NCBI GenBank assembly: GCA_037962975.1
Contig: CM075669.1
Span: 185,822,501-185,886,500 of the forward strand
From: Clitoria ternatea
Lineage: Eukaryota; Streptophyta; Magnoliopsida; Fabales; Fabaceae
Length of the DNA stretch: 64,000 nt
Reading direction: 5' to 3'
Positions 1 through 10,351 of the stretch are shown here, piece by piece; the first letter of the stretch is position 1; every line of letters starts with the position of its first letter. The notes below the pieces were generated by a model, which was not told where the DNA came from, made no database searches, and worked only from the letters and a program-made list of their open reading frames with translations. Position numbers and translations under genes: made by a program.

Positions 1-1816
1 GCACTCGAATTTTTACTTTTCTGTCATCCACATCTATGATGACTTTGGCTGCTTTCAAGAATGGTCTCCCTAGTATTAGGGGGACTTCAGGATCTTCCTC
101 CATATCTATGACAACAAAGCTCTCATGAAATTCAAATTGATCAACTTTGACCTCAATATTTTCAGCAATACCATAAGGGGTTTTTATTGATTGATCTGCC
201 ATTTTTAAAGTCATGTTTGTTGGCTTTACTGAAAAATCCCCTATACTTTTCAGTGTGGATAATGGCATCAAATTTACACTAGCACCAAGATCTAACAAAG
301 CTTTACTTTTTGAAAGTTTTCCAACAGTAACGGGAATAGAAAAACTCCCTGGATCTTTGGTGTTATGCGGTACTGCTTTCGAGATGATAGTGTCATATCC
401 ATCTTCTTCCTCAGTTATTTCCTCAGTCAGTGTGGTCACAGCCTTGCAATGCTCTATTGGGTTTGTTTCAGTGTTTGCTCCATACTGAGGCTTCTGTTTC
501 CCAGCAAGTTGTTGGGCTAGTTGTCCCAATTGTGTTTCCAAGTTCCTGAGTGATGCCTCATTGTTCTTTTGACTTGCTAAAGAAGTTTGCATAAATTTTT
601 CCAAGGTGTCTTCCAATCTAGAAGTTCTCTCCACCAAAGAAGGACCATTATTTTGATATGGTTTATTTGAAGAGCTGGGCTCTTGCTTCCATCCTTGGCC
701 TTGGTTTTGGTTACTTCTCCATCCCTGAAATGGTTGGTTAGAAAAATTTGAATTGAAATTACCAGACCTTCCTTGGTTGTTCATGAAGTATACAGTTGCT
801 TCTTGTGATCCACAGTTCTCATTGAGATGATCTCCTCCACAAAAGTTACATCTGGCAGGCATTTGTTGTTGCCCTGGTTGTGATGATTGTACAACATGTA
901 ATTGTTGTGGAAGATTGGCTATCTTTTTGGTCAATGCTTCTAATTGTTGGGTCAGAATTTTGTTCTGTGCTAAGATGGCATCTGTGGTGTTTAAGTCAAG
1001 AACTCCTTTCCTTTGAACTTGCTGACGATCATGTTGAGCTTGGTAGTCTGTTGAGGATAAAGCTTCTATTATCCTTGTGGCTTGGTCAGCATCCACTGTC
1101 ATCATTGTTCCTCCTGCTGCTGCATCTAAAATCATTTTAGTGTCAGCCCTTAATCCACTGTAAAAAATATTAAGTTGTGCAATATCTTCAAGTCCATGGT
1201 TTGGGCATTTTCTGAGCAGTGTTTTAAAGCGTTCCCATGCCTCACAAAAAGGTTCATCTTGGCCTTGTCTAAATGTTGTAATATCTGATTTGGCCTTGAT
1301 GAATCTAGATGGAGGAAAGAACCTTTGTAGAAATTTTTCTTCAACTGTCTCCCAGCTGTTCAAGCTTTGATTTGGATGAGACTGTAGCCACTCCTTTGCT
1401 TTTCCTGCTAAAGAGAAAGGAAATAGTCTTAAGTATGCAACATCAATAACATCTTGGTCAAATCCCATGGTTCCAACCAATTCATAGAATGTGGCCAAGT
1501 GAGTGTACGGATCTTCACTAGACATTCCATGGAATTGATGTGAACTAATCAAACTCAAAGATGCTGGTTTCATTTCTAGTGCTCTGACAGTGTTTGGAAT
1601 TGCAATGCTTGAGAAATGTCTTGGCCCTTGCTGTAAAGCATAGTCTCCAAGTGTTCTCCTTGGTGGGTTTTGATTATTGTTGTTGTTCTCCATTGTAACA
1701 GAGGGAGTTTGTCCTACGTGGAAGTTCTGCTTGGCTTTCTTGATTTTTTTGAGGAACCTGTCTATCTCAGGATCAAATGCAAGTTGTTCTTTTGTACCCT
1801 GTCCTCTCAAGATCAT
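1..1816 (-). CDS. Calypso/Athila gag-protease, partial
   Basis: N-terminal part of an Athila-lineage Ty3/gypsy gag-pol, read leftwards and leaving the window with no stop. I checked the frame at several points between 1816 and 1 and it stays consistent. The first ATG (1814-1816) follows an in-frame TGA and begins MILRGQGTKEQ; a second ATG lies at 1689-1691. Order seen: a capsid-like domain (AKEWLQSHP, EKFLQRFFPP, FRQGQDEPF), a zinc knuckle CNFCGGDHLNENC, a Gln/Asn-rich linker, then an aspartic protease with ALLDLGASVNLMP and PLILGRPFL. The usual catalytic D-[TS/NG]-[GA] appears as DLGAS, as in many Athila proteins. Gag would build the particle and protease would process it. The PBS and 5' LTR lie just upstream (1952-3822), supporting start and strand. 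This is one of the least damaged coding segments in the window. Confidence 0.85.
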   Translation of the reverse strand, partial: MILRGQGTKEQLAFDPEIDRFLKKIKKAKQNFHVGQTPSVTMENNNNNQNPPRRTLGDYALQQGPRHFSSIAIPNTVRALEMKPASLSLISSHQFHGMSSEDPYTHLATFYELVGTMGFDQDVIDVAYLRLFPFSLAGKAKEWLQSHPNQSLNSWETVEEKFLQRFFPPSRFIKAKSDITTFRQGQDEPFCEAWERFKTLLRKCPNHGLEDIAQLNIFYSGLRADTKMILDAAAGGTMMTVDADQATRIIEALSSTDYQAQHDRQQVQRKGVLDLNTTDAILAQNKILTQQLEALTKKIANLPQQLHVVQSSQPGQQQMPARCNFCGGDHLNENCGSQEATVYFMNNQGRSGNFNSNFSNQPFQGWRSNQNQGQGWKQEPSSSNKPYQNNGPSLVERTSRLEDTLEKFMQTSLASQKNNEASLRNLETQLGQLAQQLAGKQKPQYGANTETNPIEHCKAVTTLTEEITEEEDGYDTIISKAVPHNTKDPGSFSIPVTVGKLSKSKALLDLGASVNLMPLSTLKSIGDFSVKPTNMTLKMADQSIKTPYGIAENIEVKVDQFEFHESFVVIDMEEDPEVPLILGRPFLKAAKVIIDVDDRKVKIRV

Positions 1817-1951
1817 AAATCAAGAATTCAAAGTAGCAAGGTAAAAAAAATAAAATAAAAAATAAAAAATAAACTAAAAAAACAAATTACAAACAAGTTT
1901 ATTTACACTGTCTTGTCAATTCAATGCTAAAATATTCAAACTTAAATCACC

Positions 1952-1969
1952 TCCCCGGCAACGGCGCCA
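1952..1969 (-). other. Primer-binding site, tRNA-Asp type
   Basis: The minus strand reads TGGCGCCGTTGCCGGGGA, the sequence typical of Athila elements, which prime with tRNA-Asp. It lies five bases inside the LTR end at 1975 and upstream of gag, fixing the orientation of this element as leftward. Confidence 0.9.
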
Positions 1970-1974
1970 AAACT

Positions 1975-3822
1975 TGATGAGTGTTTTGCTTTTATTGAGT
2001 TTGCTGAAAGAGAATCAAGTTTGTATAATATGAACTCAATGAAATGGATGTGCCAAGTTTAAACACAGAAGTTGTAATATAGTATAGTTGTCGTTCCACT
2101 GAGGAGGTGCTAGAATGAAGACTTTAGTTTAAATTGATTTGGCAGAAAGTTTTTGTTTGGGTTTGTTGTGAACGTTGTTGAATGAAAAACAGCAAGTAAC
2201 AGAATAACAGAGAATAATATTGTGCAAAAGATGAAAGTAAATGAGGTTGGAAAAATCAATTTTGTAAAACAGGGATTGGCTTCATCACATCTTCACCTCT
2301 GTAAGCTGCATAAGTTTCCATATAAGTAAATCGAAAAGATAAGTTCTACGTCACAATCAAAGTCATTTGCATCGATCCCTCGACTACAAAATTCTTAAGA
2401 ATGATTTCCAAACCGCTGATCCCTCAGTCACTTTGGAAACCATTCCAGCATTATCGATCGATTATTTTGACGTTTGTTGCGTTAGACGCCATCCCTGGCT
2501 ACCTACTCACAACAAGCATTTCTTTCAGGGTCTGCTTTCAAAAGTCACTTCCCAGCATACTCAAGAAAACTTAGAACAAGAAAATAGTGATCAAGTACTT
2601 TCAGGCATTAAACGCAGAAGGAAATACAGAAACTTTATCAAATCTCATTACTCAATGAAAACTTACGACAGCATTACTTCAGTGTTGAATGGATTACAGC
2701 CAATCCCATAAGGGAAATTAGTTACTCATGCCTTGCATTTTCACCATCAAAGAAATGAATACAGAAAATGGAAAGTATGAAAATACAGAGGATGAATCTG
2801 ATGTATGATGTTAGGAGATTGATTCCTCCTGATGCCCTGTTTGCAGCTTGCTTTATAGGAGTTTTTGGCTCAGCTTCTCTTACCCACTTGCGTAGAACCC
2901 ATGCGGCATCTTTCAGAGACTGGTGGAAACAGAAGAAAGTGGGTGAGTTGGCATCGCATTATTGGTGAATAAAGAATTAAGAAACCCATGCTGTGTGAGT
3001 CACGCTTGAGCTTGATGGTCACGCTCAAGCGTGAAGGGCTCTGATGCTTTCTGATTGTCTTGCGCTTGAGCTTCCTTGACCACGCTTAAGCATGGTTCCT
3101 TTGTTTAACATATGCTTGATCCTTCGCTTCAAGCTGGGCCTGTTACGCTTTAAGCGAGCTCCTCTATCCCCACAGATATGTTCCACGCTCAAGCCACGCT
3201 CAAGCGGGATCGAGGTCACGCCCAAGCGGCTCCTTATCACGCTTGAGCGTGAGATGCCCCTGATGCTGTTCCTTAATTCAATTCAGTCACGCTTTGAGCT
3301 TCATGGTTCCACGCTTGAGCGCCAGGCATGCATGAAATCACGCTCACGCTCACGCTTGATCCTTTTCAGCCGCGCTCAAGCGCTCTTGTGGTCACGCTCG
3401 AGCGTCCCCTTCTCACGCTCAAGCGTGGGTAAGTCTGATGCTGCTTTTTGTCCTTCAATCCACGCTCAGGGTCACGCTTGCTCCTCGCTTGGGCGTTTTA
3501 GGACTCACGCTCAAGCGACGCGTTCTCCCGCTTGAGCGTGAGAGGTTCCTGAAGCTTCTCTGTTTTCTTTAGTCCTTCAACAAGGTTGCGCTCAAGCGTG
3601 CTCGAGGTTACCCTTAAGCGTGGGGTTCTGATGATACTGAATCCTCTTGAATTTCTTTCAAGCTTTTGGAACCTGTTTTCAATATTTTTCAGAGCAAGCT
3701 TATTTACTTAACACATTATTATTTATAATAAAAATCATGCTCAATTTTATCAATTTAGTTAAGTATTTCAGGAAATGGATCCAATTGAGTCATGAATTTA
3801 ATCACAAAATAAGCACTTATCA
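1975..3822 (-). repeat. Calypso 5' LTR (minus strand)
   Basis: The 1.85-kb LTR reads TGATAAGTG at 3822 to CACTCATCA at 1975 on the minus strand and is followed by the PBS. It is the inverted counterpart of the LTR at 4856-6640; the part nearest the PBS (1975-3000) is almost identical to 5640-6640. A TATA-like box (TCCTATAAAG on the minus strand) lies near 2850-2860. The upstream U3 part carries a dense CGCTTGAGCG array. An open frame at 2367-2711 on the other strand is antisense to the LTR and is not treated as a gene. If the element inserted into the plus-strand copy, the right-hand TSD would be the bases after 3822 (agcag); its partner is outside the window. Confidence 0.85.
3003..3625. repeat. 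CGCTTGAGCG motif array in Calypso LTR
   Basis: About 20 copies of a palindromic motif, core CGCTTGAGCG or its complement, often extended to CACGCTTGAGCGTG, occur in both orientations at irregular 15-40 base spacing. Variants include CGCTTAAGCG and CGCTTGGGCG. Spacer sequences are unrelated to each other, so this is not a simple tandem repeat. It lies in U3, upstream of the TATA-like box. Confidence 0.85.
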
Positions 3823-4855
3823 AGCAGCACAATATTTTTAGGCAACAACACTGATTTTTTTAGGCCAAATGACTTAATTAAGAACCAAGGAACTGGAATG
3901 CATGTATTGTTGCTTGTTTATATGACTTGAACCCTTTTCTGTTAGAATAAGGAAGTAACCTTTATATCTTGATGAGAGGTGAGAAAAATCTAAACACTTG
4001 AGAGCCTCATTTGAAATTGTTAAATTAGCATTGACTGATTTTCTAATTAAACCTTTTTCTTAAGAAACAAGCAAGGAAATGATAAGGCAATTTTGAAAAA
4101 TAATTAGCCAAGAGCCAAAAAGCTACCCTGATAAAAATATCCGATTTTTTTGGCAGCCCATCTTTGAGCCATAAAAGCATGAAAATTTTTCTCTGCCCTG
4201 AGCTAAGCATAAAAGCAAAAATTCTACCTTACCTGCATGTTCATCTTGAAAAAGAGCATAAAATAATTTTCTCAAAAGAAGATGAAACAAATAGAGGCAG
4301 GAGAAGAAAAATGCAGAAAGAATAAGTAAGCTCTCCAAAGATTGTATAAAAGAGCTGGAGTAAAACAAAAGAAAATTCTGAAGTTTCAATGCAGAAAAGG
4401 AGCCTTCTAAATCAACCAAAAACACTTATGCTCTTCTTTAAAAACATGCGTTTTGAAACCCAGAAAAACCAAAGTTTCTTGTTAACCCAGCCTCATTACA
4501 CCCTTAAAAGACCTTTTGATCCTTGCTATTCATTTGAATTTTGGTTTTACTAGAAATGACGGCCAATGTTAACTGAGCAGTTCTAATGATGGATGAGCGA
4601 AACAGACACCTGGTAAGAAATAATGAGAGTTCTCTATTCTTACAGCAATGGGTTACATGCTTTATGAACAAGGTAATAGTGCATTACATTTTAAGGAATT
4701 GGTATTAAGAAAATCATTTGCCTAGACATCAACTCAGATTATTGTTTTCTAAACTTTTTATCTGCAACAGAAACTCAGATTTTTGAACGCTTGAGTCCCT
4801 TTCCAAAAACTTCTTTTTACTTGAGGACAAGCAAAAATCTAGGTTGGGGAGAGTT
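3823..4855 (+). mobile_element. 3' internal remnant of plus-strand Calypso
   Basis: AT-rich sequence with no coding region I can support. It leads into a stretch near 4820-4855 (TTGAGGACAAGC, then AGGTTGGGGAGAG) typical of the end of Athila elements just before the 3' LTR. It is most simply the tail of the plus-strand Calypso between its env-like gene and its 3' LTR, with the upstream part displaced by the minus-strand element ending at 3822. Confidence 0.6.
4841..4855 (+). other. Polypurine tract of plus-strand Calypso
   Basis: The purine-rich stretch AGGTTGGGGAGAGTT lies directly before the LTR start TGATAAGTG at 4856. It is the expected primer site for plus-strand synthesis and fixes the orientation of the LTR that follows. 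Confidence 0.75.
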
Positions 4856-5052
4856 TGATAAGTGTTGAATAAGTATTGATTTCATGACTCATTTGAACCA
4901 ATTTTGTAAAGATTTTTAGCTAAATTAAGGAATTATTGAAGGAAGTAAGCATGAATCCTCTAAACATTGTATAAAAAGAAATGTTGTGGAAAGCTGCAGG
5001 AAAGACAAAGTAAGCAAGCTTGAGCATGAAAGTTGGGAAACATGAAGCACAT

Positions 5053-5610
5053 CTCACGCTTAAGCGTGAAGATTAAACGCTTAAGCGAGGATTAAACATG
5101 ACTAAAGGGAAACAGAGGCATCAGGACCCCCCTCACGCTCAAGCCTGGGGATGAGACGCTTGAGCGTGAGCGTGAGCGTGACCCTGCGCATGAAGCACGC
5201 TTGAGCGTGAATAAATGGAGCTTGAGCGTCACCAGGTACATGAAAGGCGCTTGAGCGTAGGCCTTACACGCTTGAGCGTGAGGGATGGATAATAAGGCCA
5301 CGCTTGAGCGCAGCTAAAGAGGAGTAAGCGTGAGCAATGGTTTGCACCAAAAGGAAGGCCACGCTCAAGCGTGGGAAGGAGCCGCTTGGGCGTAAACTCG
5401 ATCCCGCTTGAGCGTGGCTTGAGCGTGGAATGCATCTGTTAGGAAAGAGGAGCTCGCTTAAAGCGTAACAGGCCCAGCTTGAAGCGAAGGATCAAGCATA
5501 TGCTAAACAAAGGAACCACGCTTAAGCGTGGTCAAGAAAGCTTAAGCGCAAGACAATCAAAAAGCATCAGAGCCCTTCACGCTTGAGCGTGACCATCAAG
5601 CTCAAGCGTG
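5053..5610. repeat. CGCTTGAGCG motif array in plus-strand Calypso LTR
   Basis: About 19 motif copies, for example near 5055, 5077, 5156, 5193, 5268, 5298, 5360, 5404, 5518, 5578 and 5597. Most read CACGCTTGAGCGTG or a half of it; variants include CGCTTAAGCG and CGCTTGGGCG. The last copy is about 145 bases upstream of the TATA box at 5751. Confidence 0.85.
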
Positions 5611-5750
5611 ACTCACACAGCATGGGTTTCTTAATTCTTTATTCATCAATGATGCGATGCCAACTCACCCACTTTCTTCTGTTTCCACCAATCTCTGAAA
5701 GATGTTGCATGGGTTCTACACAAGTGGGCAAGAGAAGCTGAACCTAAACT

Positions 5751-5760
5751 CCTATAAATC
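5751..5760 (+). promoter_or_regulatory. LTR TATA box, Calypso
   Basis: CCTATAAATC follows the motif array and precedes a C/T-rich leader, the normal layout of a plant LTR promoter. The transcription start is inferred to lie about 30 bases downstream. Confidence 0.65.
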
Positions 5761-6640
5761 AAGCTGCAAACAACATCATCATCATCAATCTCCTAACATC
5801 ATACATCATTTCATCCTCTGTATTTTTCATTTCACACTTTCCATTTTCTGTATTCATTTCTTTGATGGTGAAAATGCAAGGCATGAGTAACTAATTTCCC
5901 TTATGGGATTGGCTGTAATCCATTCAACACTGAAGTAATGCTGTCGTAAGTTTTTCATTGAGTAATGAGATTTGATAAAGTTTCTGTATTTCCTTCTGCG
6001 TTTAATGCCTGAAAGTACTTGATCACTATTTTCTTGTTCTAAGTTTTCTTGAGTATGCTGGGAAGTGACTTTTGAAAGCAGACCCTGAAAGAAATGCTTG
6101 TTGTGAGTAGGTAGCCAGGGATGGCGTCTAACGCAACAAACGTCAAAACAATCGATCGATAATGCTGGAATGGTTTCCAAAGTGACTGAGGGATCAGCGG
6201 TTTGGAAATCATTCTTATGAATTTTGTAGTCGAGGGATCGATGCAAATGACTTTGATTGTGACGTAGAACTTATCTTTTCGATTTACTTATATGGAAACT
6301 TATGCAGCTTACAGAGGTGAAGATGTGATGAAGCCAATCCCTGTTTTACAAAACTGACTTTTCCAACCTCATTTACTGTCATCTTTTGCACAAAATTATT
6401 CTCTGTTATTCTGTTACTTGCTGTTTTTTCATTCAACAACGTTCACAACAAACCCAAACAAAAACTTTCTGCCAAATCAATTCAAACTAAAGTCTTCATT
6501 CTAGCACCTCCTCAGTGGAACGACAACTATACTATATTACAACTTCTGTGTTTAAACTTGGCACATCCATTTCATTGAGTTCATATTATACAAACTTGAT
6601 TCTCTTTCAGCAAACTCAATATAAGCAACAACACTCATCA

Positions 6641-8251
6641 CCCTATGACTCGGTGTGTAAGTCACGAAGCTGCCCATGCTGAGCTACGGGGAGCTGCATG
6701 TGGTTGACCCTTGTGGGGGGTGGCTCTTGAGGAGCAGGTGTTCCCGGTGGTCCTTTGGATCACAGCTGCCATATTGAGAACCATGGTTGGCCCGCAACAC
6801 CATATGTTGAATATGTTGTATACCGCGGTCATGGTGAAAATGACCAGGTGTTGCATGATGGGCGATGCGGTTTGGTACCAGTAAAAATATGGTGAATATG
6901 CATGCATTATGATATATGTGTACACATTTTACTACTGCAGTAGGGGCATGGTATGTGATCATGCTTGAACCCACAACTTGGTCTTATTTCCCACAGTCGG
7001 ATCCACATTTGTTGTTGATTATTCCATTGTGTATATGCATTAGCCATAAGAGCATTAGCATATAGCATGGAGATATGCCAGAATATGATGATGATTGATG
7101 ATGATTAATGATGATTAAGATGATGGTATTGGTGTTGATGAGATGAGAAGTTAATATAATGAAAGACCATATAAAAATAATAAATGATATGAATATATAA
7201 AATGATGTTGAATATGACGATATGTATGATATGGCCCAATGTAATGAAGGGCGTATCTGTTATGATTGACAATGATGATGTTAGCCCATGGTGGCTTTGA
7301 TGAAAGACCAGAATGGTCTACATTGATGTGTTGGCCCATTATGGCGATGTGATAGATATGTGTTGGCCCATTGTGGCGGTGTGATGAAAATGAATGTGTA
7401 TATGCTTGCTTCGCTATGATTTGACGTATAAGTATATATATTGATGAGTTAATGATACATGATTATTGTTGATGTGTTTAGCAAAGCATACATGATGTTG
7501 ATATGCATATGCACATAATTTCAATTGTATTCATATCATCATTTGAAATGTATAACTCACTCTCCCATGTGGTCTACTTTTTAGTATTAATGCAGGAAAA
7601 CCATGGGATGAGGACGTTTGTGAAATAAAGCTTTTGGGAAGGTAAATAGTTGTAGAGGAATGCCTTGGCCGGCAGCATTGTAATGTAAGGAGTTATGTAT
7701 ATAATGGATATCATAGTGTTGTTAATTATTGTTGTTGATGGACGAGTTGTGAATATAATTATACATTTGGATAATGTACTAATAGTGGAGATATATGAAT
7801 TGAAGTTGGACTGATTATGGTCTATTATGAATATGAACCTTGATGATGTATGATGCATGACCATATAGATGATTATATACTTATATCTTAGGCATCGCAT
7901 GCTTATGTGATTATGTAAAATGATGATGGTTGTATATTAGGCTTACCATATGCCGTTGCATGCTTGCCGAGCCTTTTCTCATATCTTCATATATGGGACT
8001 AGGCGTGTGCCCGGTTTACACACTTTTCTTCCATTGTAAACTCTGTTATTTTTGTATACCGAATGGGCAAACTATCTATCGATCCAGTTATAGGTTATTT
8101 AATCTCACTCTTTGGTTTTCTGTGATTCGGGTCTTGATGTGATCATGGTGGTGTCTTGGAAATGTTTTTCAAACGCGAAAAATTTATTCGTAATTTAATT
8201 AATTATGACGATTACATCGGGATTCGAGTACAGAAAATCAGGGGTGTTATA
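6641..8251 (+). repeat. LARD 5' LTR, 3' part
   Basis: The last 1.6 kb of the 5' LTR, interrupted on the left by the Calypso 3' LTR. It is nearly identical to 22420-23676 joined to 44040-44398 in the 3' LTR. It ends AGGGGTGTTATA; the usual Tekay-type end is TGTTACA, so the terminal C may have changed to T, and the 3' LTR ends the same way. No coding sequence is seen. Confidence 0.8.
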
Positions 8252-10351
8252 ATCTGGTATTAGAGCGTATTTTGCTCTGAATTAGAGTTCTTGATCATTG
8301 TCGATGCACGGTTGCTTGGTATTAAAGTAGATGTTATGGATGGTTGGAGCACGATTGCTCAATATTGGAACACTTTGGTGATCTTTGGAGCGGGATGCTC
8401 ATTATTGGAATAAGGTTGTTTGTATAGATTTAAGAATGATAATTATCTAGAGAATGATGATATTATGTTTGATTGCCCTACATGGACATATGATGGACTA
8501 AGTGTCTAGGAATTATGAATTGATTATAAGGGCATACTTGCTTATTAAGGAATTATTGTGAATCATTAATATTGAGTTGTGAGTAATGCTATTTGAGGAC
8601 TTTTATGAGATTGTGATTCAAAAGACGTGGATGTTGACTATTGGGAGTATGTCTTTTCATTGAGGTCGTATGATGTACTTATGGAGCATAGTTGCTCAAT
8701 TGGAAAACTTGATGAATCATGAGATTGAATATATTTATGGATGAATTCCTCAATGTAATTGATGTGGTTGTTTGTGTAAGTCCGGCCAAGTTCCTTACAC
8801 TATTTCCTTCGAATGACGAATACATTGATATTATGCATTTGAATATTGATATTTGAGTATGACTTTAAATGATGATGAAATTAAACCATGTGTGATCATG
8901 GATATGATATATTGAATGTGAATTGATTTGAGGATGGACTTATGCCGTGTGTTGATCTCGGATAGGAGATATTAAATGTGAATTGAGATGGTAATAAATT
9001 ATAAGATGTTGAGACCTTGATATGTATGTATATTGAAATTGAATTATTTGCTTGGGTCTCTTGTATGAATTATGAAGTGGCTCATAGCCATGGTATGCAC
9101 ATTGAATATTAAAATTTTATTGGCACATGTTTGCGGTTGGACTCGGTTTCATGTTTATGAACCGAGTGAACGATTGATTTAGTTGTGACCCACTAAGTGT
9201 GGTAACCCCGAATGACTCAAAATGATCTTGAACAATCGAACCTTATTGAAATTGACCCTATGGTGGTCTAGGCTCTATGATGTTTCTATGAGCTATGTTA
9301 AATGAATTTATTTGTGGTGGAAGTATTCCACAATGGGTACTCCGTGACCCTTGAATTTTTGAGCCTCATGAGAGATCGAATCTTGTGAATGATTAGACCA
9401 TAGTGAAATAAACTGTGGAATGAATTGTTGAGGCTAGACCTGATGTGTGATTGGATTTGAAAAGAAAATATAAACCCCTATGTACTTGGTGAATAATGAT
9501 GATGAATTTGGGGTATAACTTAGCATTGGTTATGATAAATGAGGGAGACCCACTGGTGTGGGAGATTTTTTATGTGAATTTGGTGACTTGTTTAGGCTTG
9601 AGTCGAATTAAAACTGACAATGTTTAAACTAGATAAATGAATTCTAAGTTATTTTGCTATGACTTCGAGATGGGTGAAGTCCAATGGTGGGGTGATTACC
9701 CTATGATGATTGGAAATCTATGGTTGATGTATCCATATATGGTTATGATGGATGACAATTGATGAATTGGATGGCATAATTTACGTCGGATTATGGTTAA
9801 ATCATAATATGATGCGAGTATATTACTCGTGGGCTTGTGTGACTTCTTAGGAAGTCTCGCGTATGAAGGAATATTATTTGAATTGACATGAATCATGAGT
9901 GATATGACATGAAGGTACTTATCCTGATTTGTCTCTACATGCCATAGGCATTGTGGCAACGTGCGCTTATGCGCCGATCTCATGTGTTTGTGGTAACCAC
10001 TACGGGATTGGGACGCCTTCCTGTATGTCGGATGCAGCAACACATAGACCGGGCAAGTGTAGTGTTGTAACTGCTTATGGTAAATGTATTGAACCTATCC
10101 GGTGGTACTGGATATGAATGTGAGGGTAATGATGAACAAACTTGAGAATTGATGATTGGTGACTCGTTTTGGTATATATGAAGTTTTATATTTAGATAAA
10201 GGAGTGATGATGATCATATCCTATGGACTTTGGGAAGTCCAATATTATTTCTTGGTGTCATTAGACTCTACTGGTATGTGGCCGAAGTGTGGCCTTATGA
10301 TATATCCCGAGGTTAAACTTCGAGGACGAAGTTTCTTCTTGGTGAGTGGAT
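8252..10351 (+). mobile_element. LARD non-coding interior
   Basis: About 2.1 kb between PBS and 3' LTR. All frames are broken; there is no recognisable gag, protease, RT or integrase motif. The end (CCCGAGGTTAAACTTCGAGG, near 10306-10325) resembles sequence found just before the 3' LTR of Tekay-type elements, but a clean PPT is not evident. I see nothing else assignable. Confidence 0.65.
8255..8266 (+). other. Primer-binding site, initiator tRNA-Met type
   Basis: TGGTATTAGAGC, three bases after the LTR end, differs by one C-to-T change from the usual plant TGGTATCAGAGC matching initiator tRNA-Met. It confirms the 5' LTR/interior boundary and plus orientation. Confidence 0.75.

Larger units (their letters stand above)
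4856..6640 (+). repeat. Calypso 3' LTR (plus strand)
   Basis: The 1.79-kb LTR runs from TGATAAGTG to CACTCATCA. It follows a PPT, so it is the 3' LTR of an element whose body would lie to the left. It is inverted relative to 1975-3822. U3 holds the motif array (5053-5610), followed by a TATA box CCTATAAATC at 5751-5760. The right flank begins ccctatgactcgg and matches ccctgtgactcgg at 22420, an uninterrupted second copy of the same target, so the insertion point in the LARD LTR is clear. A 5-bp TSD of ccct(a/g) is predicted; its left copy is outside the window. The antisense frame at 5854-6246 is non-genic. Confidence 0.88.

Noticed and set aside
2367..2711. 114-codon frame, repeated inverted as 130 codons at 5854-6246
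   Set aside because: It is antisense to the R/U5 part of the Calypso LTR, and similarity of the two copies follows from LTR identity. C-terminal ends differ by frameshift and no protein family is recognised.
3003..3625. CRISPR-like array of palindromic repeats
   Set aside because: Spacing is irregular, repeats are 10-14 bases in both orientations, and context is a plant LTR with no cas genes.
7574..7900. 108-codon minus-strand frame, repeated at 23353-23685
   Set aside because: AT-rich, low-complexity LARD LTR sequence; repeated only because it is in both LTRs.
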